Shown: positions 19,801 through 25,634 of the stretch, one piece after another
How positions within the stretch are numbered: position 1 is the first letter of the stretch
How the letters are laid out: every line of letters starts with the position of its first letter
Assembly (NCBI GenBank): GCA_004369085.1
Contig: ML210452.1
Location: forward strand, 1 to 25,634
Source of the DNA: Coprinopsis marcescibilis
Taxonomy: Eukaryota; Basidiomycota; Agaricomycetes; Agaricales; Psathyrellaceae
Reading direction: 5' to 3'
Length of the DNA stretch: 25,634 nucleotides
The notes under the pieces: generated by a model
The model's database searches: none
What the model saw: the letters and a program-made list of their open reading frames with translations, nothing else
Told to the model about the DNA's origin: nothing
Program-made: the position numbers and the translations under genes

Positions 19801-20671
19801 CATGTAAATTCAATTGCCTTATTTGATTGTAGCTCAGTACTAATTGATTCAAGTCTAAATGGGAGGAACATTCCAATTCAGATGATGAGAATGGAGATGG
19901 CAATGATGAATTTGAAGCATATATCACTGAGCCACTAATGAAGTCCAAAGAAATTGGGCGCCTAGGTGGATATCTCAAGTACTGGAATAATGTACTTCCT
20001 CAAACCCCTCAGGTTGTGTAAATGGCAATTGACTTTTGTTCTGCGCCAGGTGAATATCTATTATTTGGTTGAAAGCATGCATTGTTACTAATTATTGCAC
20101 ATTTGAATCTTCATCAGTTGATGCTGAGCAAGCATTCTCAGTTGGACGCCACCAGGTCAGCTTCATGCAGCATTCTATGAGTTCTCAAACCTTCAAGGCC
20201 AAAATGGCAGTTGGGTCTTGGAGTCAAGCACCATTTTCCCTGGGATTGCAAAAGTTGCTGAATATTTGTCAAAAAAATGAAATGGTGCAGTATTTATTTA
20301 TTACCCTCTGGTTTAAACTGCCTTTCTAGATATGCCACATCACTATTCTTTGGTATTGTTCTTTCCTCTGGCTTTTCTATCTTTTTCCAGGCTCTTGAAA
20401 AAAAAATTCAATTTTCTCCGGATTTTCTTGAATTTTTTGCATTTTTCTTGGTGCTATTACGATTTATTTTATGTACATTTGGGGTGAAACATATGTAAAA
20501 GGAGTGTAAAATAGCTGTACTATTATATTTAACATGATTTTTGCATTATTTACTTCGACTGCGCGGATGAAACCACAATCCGTGGTTTCAAATCCGTATC
20601 CGTATCCGCCAACAGCGGCATCCACAGTTTTGGCCGCGGGTCAGATACGGATCTTCCCACGCTAGGCCCTA
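16868..20671 (+). mobile_element. hAT element hAT-2, full length, inactive
   Basis: A 3804-bp hAT element. The ends are perfect 11-bp inverted repeats TAGGGCCTAGC (16868-16878) and GCTAGGCCCTA (20661-20671). They are flanked by an 8-bp target duplication with one transition, GCGCCACT (16860-16867) and GCGCCGCT (20672-20679), the length typical of hAT. The transposase fills the interior on the plus strand. Subterminal regions are rich in TCCGTATCCG- and CCACAG-like motifs. The segment after the transposase (20330-20660) is AT-rich and non-coding. hAT-2 shares no obvious ends with hAT-1, so it is a separate family. Confidence 0.93.
17114..20329 (+). pseudogene. hAT-2 transposase, about ten exons, inactivated
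   Basis: Starts MPLRGRGSNRQGSGTGKG, a low-complexity N-terminus. Conserved regions follow: AAWATWISDVYNHFDIGIER, a Cys-containing block TGTTSNLR-like (GTSNLRTGVVKCLDCNH), RNRPFNMVADPKYIQEVQML, HLVLDGWTATLVACYPG (first catalytic Asp), CMDNAGNCSKAARVLG (second Asp), RLRCLAHIVNLIGK, an acidic insertion, RQVPTRWNSDL, and the C-terminal dimerisation region YLKYWNNVLP, DAEQAFSVGRHQVSF. Intron-like breaks with good GT..AG ends include those starting at 18039, 18231, 18355, 18541, 18662, 18949 and 20050. Damage: a frameshift near 17880 before RNRPFN, TGA 19741, TAA 20019, and a likely frameshift before CMDNAG. The last frame ends at 20329. Dead, but its structure is nearly complete. Confidence 0.9.
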
Positions 20672-20679
20672 GCGCCGCT

Positions 20680-21035
20680 GCCGCACATGGACGAAATCAG
20701 AGGAGGCATCCCGGCAATCTAGGTTTAGAAAATAATTATGGTTTCTAAATCGATACGGAATGTCATTCAGTCGTCCGATAGAGCTAGTCGAGCTTGGGCA
20801 CCAGTCTTTTTGATCCTCACTTTCTTTCTTTCCTTACCTTTCGTTTCATCGCGAGCCCTTGCGCGAGCGGGTGTTTGCGTTTTTCGTTCTTTCCGTACCT
20901 TCAACTTTTGAGCAGCAGAGGTTGCTCACTGCGATATGCCACTCGACCACACTTTTCACGAGGAAGGAACGAAGATCTTATCACACGATAAGACTATAGA
21001 TTTATAAACGACGACAACTATTACTGCAATTTACG
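20680..21035 (+). promoter_or_regulatory. Upstream region of the ABC exporter gene
   Basis: 356 bp between the hAT-2 target duplication and the exporter start codon. It holds pyrimidine-rich runs (CACTTTCTTTCTTTCCTTACC near 20820 and further TTC stretches), common near fungal transcription starts, and TTTATAAAC at about 21001-21009, a TATA-like sequence 27-35 bp before the ATG. It also contains the right copy of the 53-bp repeat. Functional elements are inferred. Confidence 0.4.
20713..20765 (-). repeat. 53-bp repeat, right copy
   Basis: Reverse complement of 14909-14961 with four differences. It contains TTTAGAAA..TTTCTAAA, a small hairpin around ATAATTATGG. It lies within the upstream region of the ABC exporter gene, 271 bp before the ATG. 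Confidence 0.7.
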
Positions 21036-24000
21036 ATGCGACGAACACTAGCTGTCAACACAGCCGCGGCCAACACCATCAACGACAACCCTCTCCGCTA
21101 CGAACTCGAAGTTTCACCGCGAAACTCGATCGATACCGTCCTAACCCACAATGTCCCCAGCGATACCACGACCACGAACGGCCACTCCCAACTCCATATA
21201 CCGCCACCAGCGAAACCGTGGCCCCTTCATCTGCGCAAAACTCACCAGCTCAACAGCCACAACCAACAAGAAACCATCCAACCCAACATCCCCCTACTCT
21301 TCAGCCTACTAACAGCGAGGCACCGCGTCACCCTCCTTATCCCAGCCATCGTCACCTCTCTGGTGAGCGGCGGCATCGCACCCTTCTTGACTTTCGTAGT
21401 CGGCCAAGCATTTGACGCCTTTGCCAAATTTCCCCTGACCACCAACCCCCCGCAAGAGGCCAAGGACACTTTGCTCAAAAGCGTCGGCCTCGCAGCTCTC
21501 AGCCTTGTGGGACTTGCCTTTGGCAGTCTTGCGCTGGGAAGCATCACTAGCTGTCTGTGGATCTGGACGGGCGAGGTGAACACGGGCGAGCTGAGGAAGC
21601 GCGTCTATGTGGGTGTGATGGGCAAGGAGATGGGCTGGTTCGATAGCCGCATGGGCAGCTCCGAGGGCGAGGAAACCGTCAAGGAGAAGAAGGAGGGTGA
21701 TGAGGAGGAGGAAGAGAATGTCGACGATGGTCCTGTCGGCGCTGGTGGCCTTATGGCCAAGTTCTCTCGGTTCGTATTCTAATCTGTCCTCCCCTACCTT
21801 CCGCGTACTAACTGATCTCCAGGGAAACCGACGACGTCCGCCAAGCAAGCAGCCTCGCCTCGGGTCTGCTCATCCAACACATAACCACGACTCTGGCCTG
21901 CCTCATCCTCGCCTTCATCCAAAGTTACCAACTTACCCTAGTCATCCTCAGCACCGTTCCCGTGCTCGTCATCATCCAAGCTCTCTCCCAGAACATCGCC
22001 AACCCGCTCCTGACCGCCGAACGCCAGAGCATCAGCGTCAGCGCCACCGTCATTGAACGATGCCTCTCCTCAATCACCACCGTCAAAACATTCAACGCCC
22101 AAGCCTTTGAGGAGAACCGCGCGCTCAAGACCTTCACGAGCATGAAAGAAAAGGCCAAGAAGCTGGCAGCCGTCTGGGGCCTCACCAGTGGCGTGGCCCA
22201 GTTTGTGATGATGGGCATGTTCGTGCAGGGCTTCTGGTTCGGCGCCAAGCTCGTGCGCGAGGGAAGCGTCAGTCCCGGAAAGGTCATGGCCGTCTTCTGG
22301 GCGTGCCTCATCGCGACCAGCAACCTCCAGATGTGCATTCCCCACCTCATCACCATCGCCAAAGGCAAATTCGCTATGGTCGCTCTGCTCACCCTCGCCA
22401 CCTCCTTCTCGTCCTCGCCTTCGGACCGCGAGTCGCACGTCCCACCGAGCCCGACTGTGGTTGGACCCGCTTCGCCTTCCAAGGCTGCCTCGCCCGCCTC
22501 GCCCTCGCATCCGCGGAAACTGCGCAAGATCACCCCGAAGAGATGCCACGGCGAGCTGGCGCTGCACAATGTGACGTTTGCGTACCCCACCCGGGCGGAC
22601 GTGCCGGTACTGCAGGACGTGTCGCTCTACCTGCCCGCGCACGAGATGACGTTCATCGTCGGCAGCAGCGGGTCGGGCAAGAGCACCGTGGCGCAGCTCC
22701 TGCTGCGCATGTACGACTGCCCGCAGCCCAACGGCGGGTCTGTGACCCTGGACGAGCAGAACGTGCTCTACCTCGATGATACGTGGGTGCGCAGCAAGGT
22801 TATGGGTGTGACGCAGAGTACGTGTGTGATTTTGGAGGGGAAAACGTTTTTTGAGAATATTGCGTGTGCGGCGGTGTGTCCGGAGCTGGTGCGGGAGGAG
22901 CAGGTGGAGGAGGCGTGTAGGGCTGCGTTGCTTGCTGATTTTGTGAGGGATTTGCCGGAGGGGTATAAGACTGTTTTGGGAGGAAGTGGAGGTGGTGGGG
23001 TTAGTCTGAGTGGAGGACAGAGACAGCGGCTGGCGTTTGCGCGTGCGAGGTTGAGGAATCCAGAGGTTTTGATTCTTGGTAAGTCGTCGTCGTCTTCCTG
23101 GGGATTCTGGGATTGTTGGCTGATTGTTCTTTATAGATGAAGCGACCTCGGCTTTGGATCCTACTTCACGTATTTTGGTGTTCGAGGCGATGAAGCAATG
23201 GAGACGCAACAAGACTACCGTCGTCATCACGCATGATCTCTCTCAAGTCGGCCAGCAAGATTTCGTGTATGTCGTCAAGCGCGGACGGGTTGTGGAGCAA
23301 GGATACCGAAGCGATCTTGAAGCTTATCTTCCCCTTCCCACCGCCGACATCACCTTATCCTTCCCTTCGGACCCCTACTCTGAGCACCAACAGCCCACGG
23401 ACGGTCTCGCCACTTTGCGAGACAAGGGCGAGTTCCGCAAGATGATGGACAGCCAGGCGCTCACTGGGGGCTACCTGCCCGAGAAGGAGCTGCCGAGCCT
23501 CAACGTGTCGGATTCGGAGGGGGAGTATGATTTCTGTGAAGAGAGTGATGAGGAGAGTGTGGATGTGGAGTATGAGGCTGAGGTTGAGGCGGGGGAGCGG
23601 AGAAAGGTGCAGGGGCATCAGAGCCTGCTTATCCGACCTGTCGAGCTGGGCAACTGGATGTTTGATGTCGTTGCTGAGCTGGTGGGGAGTGGTGTGGGTC
23701 CGACGACGGCGACAACGACATCTGTGGCGGCGAAGAGGAGCTCGACGCAGAGACATACGGCGTCGAGGTTTGGGGGGATGAATTTGAACTTGGATTCGTC
23801 GCTCACGCCTGTGCCTGCCTCGCCTGTTTCGGAGGGGAGGCCGACGAGCATGATCTTGGAGAGTGCGACTACGCCGAGACGCAAGCATTTTAGCTTGCAG
23901 TTCACGCCTGCTACGCCGTTGGCGATGTCGTTTGGGAATGCGGCGGCGGCTGCGCCCCCTGCGTACTCGGATGTGGAGAAACGACGGGCAGAGGCAGAGG

Positions 24001-25634
24001 CTGAGGCGGAGGAGAAGGCGTTTGAGCAGGAGAAGGAGGCGTTGAAGCATAGTGGGAGTATCGCGAGGGGTGGGAGGACGAAGAGGGAGAGGAGGGGTGT
24101 GGCCAAGAAGGAGGAGGTTGTGGAGGTTGTTGTTGACGAGAAGCGGTCGAGGTTTAGGAGACGCAGGGGTCCCAGCGAGGACGGGAATGAGAGCAAGCAC
24201 CGACCGACTGAAGAGCAGCCTCCGGCATTTTGGGCTCTCATGCGCGCCATCTACCCCACTGTACCGCACAAGCCGGTCCTCTTCCTCGGTCTCTTCGTGT
24301 GCTTGCTGAGCGGAGCGATCACGCCCGTGTTCAGCTACCTCCTGTCGCGCTTGCTGTTCGAAGTGAGCACTGGAGCGCAGAACGTGGATGTGATCAACTT
24401 ATTTGGGGGTGTGGTGCTCGGTGTGGCTGCGATGGACGGTGTGCTGCTCGGGCTGAAGTACTTTATCATGGAGGTGTTGGCTGTGGGGTGGGTCACACGT
24501 CTGCGGGAGATCGGGTTTGGGAAGCTGTTGAAGATGGACAAGCGGTTCTTTGACCGGATGGCGGGGTCTGAGGCTGCGAATGGGGGAGAGGATGGGGCGG
24601 GTGGAGCGGCCAAGTTTGTGCAGGTGTTGGTGAAGGATGCGGAGGATGCGAGGAATTTGGTGGCTGTTGTGTGGGGACAGGCTGTTGTTGTGTTCGCGAT
24701 GCTTGGGGTTGGGTTGGTGTGGGCGATGGTGAGGGGGTGGCAGCTTACGCTTGTGGGATTGGCGATTGCGCCTGTCTTTGCGGTTATCATGGCCATCCAG
24801 ACCACGCTTGTGGGCAAGTGTGAGGTTAGGAATAAGAGGGCGAGGGAGGAGGTTGCAAAGAATTATTATGATGCAATCATCAATGTAAGGGGGATCCGGG
24901 CGATGTCGTTCGAGCCGATCTTTGAGGACAAGTTCAAGGGTGCGACGGAGAAGGCGTTGAGGACGGGTGTGAGGGGTGCGTTTGTGGAGGGATGCACGTA
25001 TGGTGTTGCGAGTGGGATGATCTATTTGGCGGAGGCGGTGTTGTTCTATGTCGGTGCGGTCCTGATCGCCAATGGCACGTACACCTATCTGCAGATGGTC
25101 GAGGTTTTGAATCTGGTCGTGTTCACGGTTACGATTGGAAGCCAGCTCATGGCCTTTAGTAAGTTTTTTGTGTCTTTTTGGGTTGGTTCGTTTGGCTAAC
25201 CACTCTTTCTTTCTTTTAGCTGAGAAGATTGCGAAATCTGCGCAGGCTACGGCGGATCTGAACAAGCTCATAGAACTTGATACGGATGCGACCGACGAGT
25301 CCAAGGGTTCCGAACAACCACCGCCGTACTCTCTCAGCGGCCCCATCGTCTTCGAGAACGTGCACTTTTCGTACCCCGAACGCAAGAATGCGCCAGTTCT
25401 CAAGGGCTTTGACCTTACTATCAAGCAGGGCGAGACTGTCGCGTTGGTTGGTGCTAGTGGGTGCGGGAAGAGCACTGTCGTCTCGCTCCTCCAGCGACTT
25501 TACGAGCCCACGTCGGGATCCATCAATTTTGGCGGCCAGGCATCCTCGCCTTTCGCCCATGAAGCACGGGAGATCGACGTCAAGTACCTCCGGGACCACA
25601 TCTCCGTCGTCTCCCAGCACCCGAACCTGTTCGA
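21036..25634 (+). CDS. STE6: Ste6-type full-size ABC exporter (a-factor pheromone transporter family), 3' end outside window
   Basis: A plasma-membrane ABC exporter of layout TMD1-NBD1-linker-TMD2-NBD2. In yeast, Ste6 exports the farnesylated a-factor; in basidiomycetes homologues are thought to export lipopeptide mating pheromones. Four exons (21036-21769, 21823-23078, 23137-25158, 25220 on) are joined by introns of 53, 58 and 61 bp; the first has a TACTAAC branch site. About 1475 residues are visible. Membrane segments lie at about 98-120, 150-178, 260-300, 360-390 and 398-420. NBD1 has GSSGSGKST (525-533), LSGGQ (640-644), LILDEATSALD and His696. TMD2 spans about 1042-1337. NBD2 has GASGCGKST (1415-1423) and ends at its Q-loop (VVSQHP). 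Features of note: an acidic insertion at 206-240, a Ser/Pro stretch before NBD1, and a linker of about 310 residues (715-1025). No stops or frameshifts. The subtype rests on overall resemblance; a related multidrug-type exporter is the alternative. Confidence 0.88.
21770..21822 (+). other. Intron 1 of the ABC exporter gene
   Basis: 53 bp, donor GTTCGT, branch site TACTAAC, acceptor CCAG. Splicing joins KFSR to ETDDVRQASS within the first transmembrane domain, a conserved stretch, which confirms the junction. The GTTCGT donor is a weaker variant than the GTAAGT of introns 2 and 3. Confidence 0.9.

Noticed and set aside
15428..20671. Possibility that mariner or hAT-2 is still autonomous
   Set aside because: Both keep complete ends, but the transposases have several stops, and the mariner lacks the catalytic Glu. 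They could only move if an active relative elsewhere supplied transposase.
22070..25475. Long minus-strand ORFs opposite the ABC exporter (22070-23230, 23355-24269, 24399-25475)
   Set aside because: They are antisense shadows of a GC-rich coding strand. The translations are biased (Arg/Pro/His-rich) with no recognisable domain, while the plus strand has a complete set of ABC motifs.
1..25634. tRNA, rRNA or other structured RNA genes
   Set aside because: No cloverleaf with A and B boxes and no rRNA-like conserved blocks were found by reading both strands. Small RNAs cannot be excluded without a covariance search.
21036..25634. A linked mating-type locus (pheromone precursor with a CaaX end, or a receptor gene)
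   Set aside because: No short ORF ending in a CaaX motif and no seven-helix receptor was seen near the exporter. The exporter alone does not indicate a mating locus.

Overview
This looks like nuclear DNA of a filamentous basidiomycete, probably an Agaricomycete. The evidence is short introns of about 45-65 bp with clear GT..AG ends, a fungal Ste6-type ABC exporter, and transposon families that resemble those of mushroom-forming fungi. No tRNA, rRNA, CRISPR or bacterial operon signals were seen. All calls come from reading the sequence, with no database search.

Layout. Bases 1-4495 hold a decayed hAT transposon (hAT-1, minus strand; its 3' end lies outside the window). One of its exons is split by a 403-bp solo LTR with a perfect 5-bp target duplication. 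Bases 4496-8460 carry no gene I can name, but 4610-6340 is full of intron-like units, several of them diverged duplicates of one another; one short spliced reading frame (4929-5260) is offered with low confidence. Bases 8536-9833 are a dead DDE transposase. Bases 10060-14408 are two joined LTR-retrotransposon remnants: the 3' half of a Ty1/copia element with part of its LTR, then the 3' half of a Ty3/gypsy chromovirus (integrase, chromodomain, a further degenerate ORF and a complete 3' LTR). That LTR is the same family as the solo LTR in hAT-1. It abuts a probable PIF/Harbinger transposase fragment (14409-14769, minus). Bases 15428-16762 are a whole but dead Tc1/mariner element with 35-bp inverted repeats and TA flanks. 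Bases 16868-20671 are a whole but dead hAT element (hAT-2) with 11-bp terminal repeats and an 8-bp target duplication (one mismatch).

The only clearly intact host gene starts at 21036 and runs off the right edge. It is a full-size ABC exporter of the Ste6/a-factor pheromone transporter type with four exons in view. hAT-2 sits about 365 bp upstream of its start codon.

The main theme is a nested transposon graveyard beside a conserved exporter gene. Most in-frame stops are explicable as C:G to T:A changes at CpG or at TGG codons, and two unrelated transposases have lost the same catalytic glutamate by what looks like the same change. I found no convincing new biological system. The least explained part is the duplicated intron-like block at 5079-5875.
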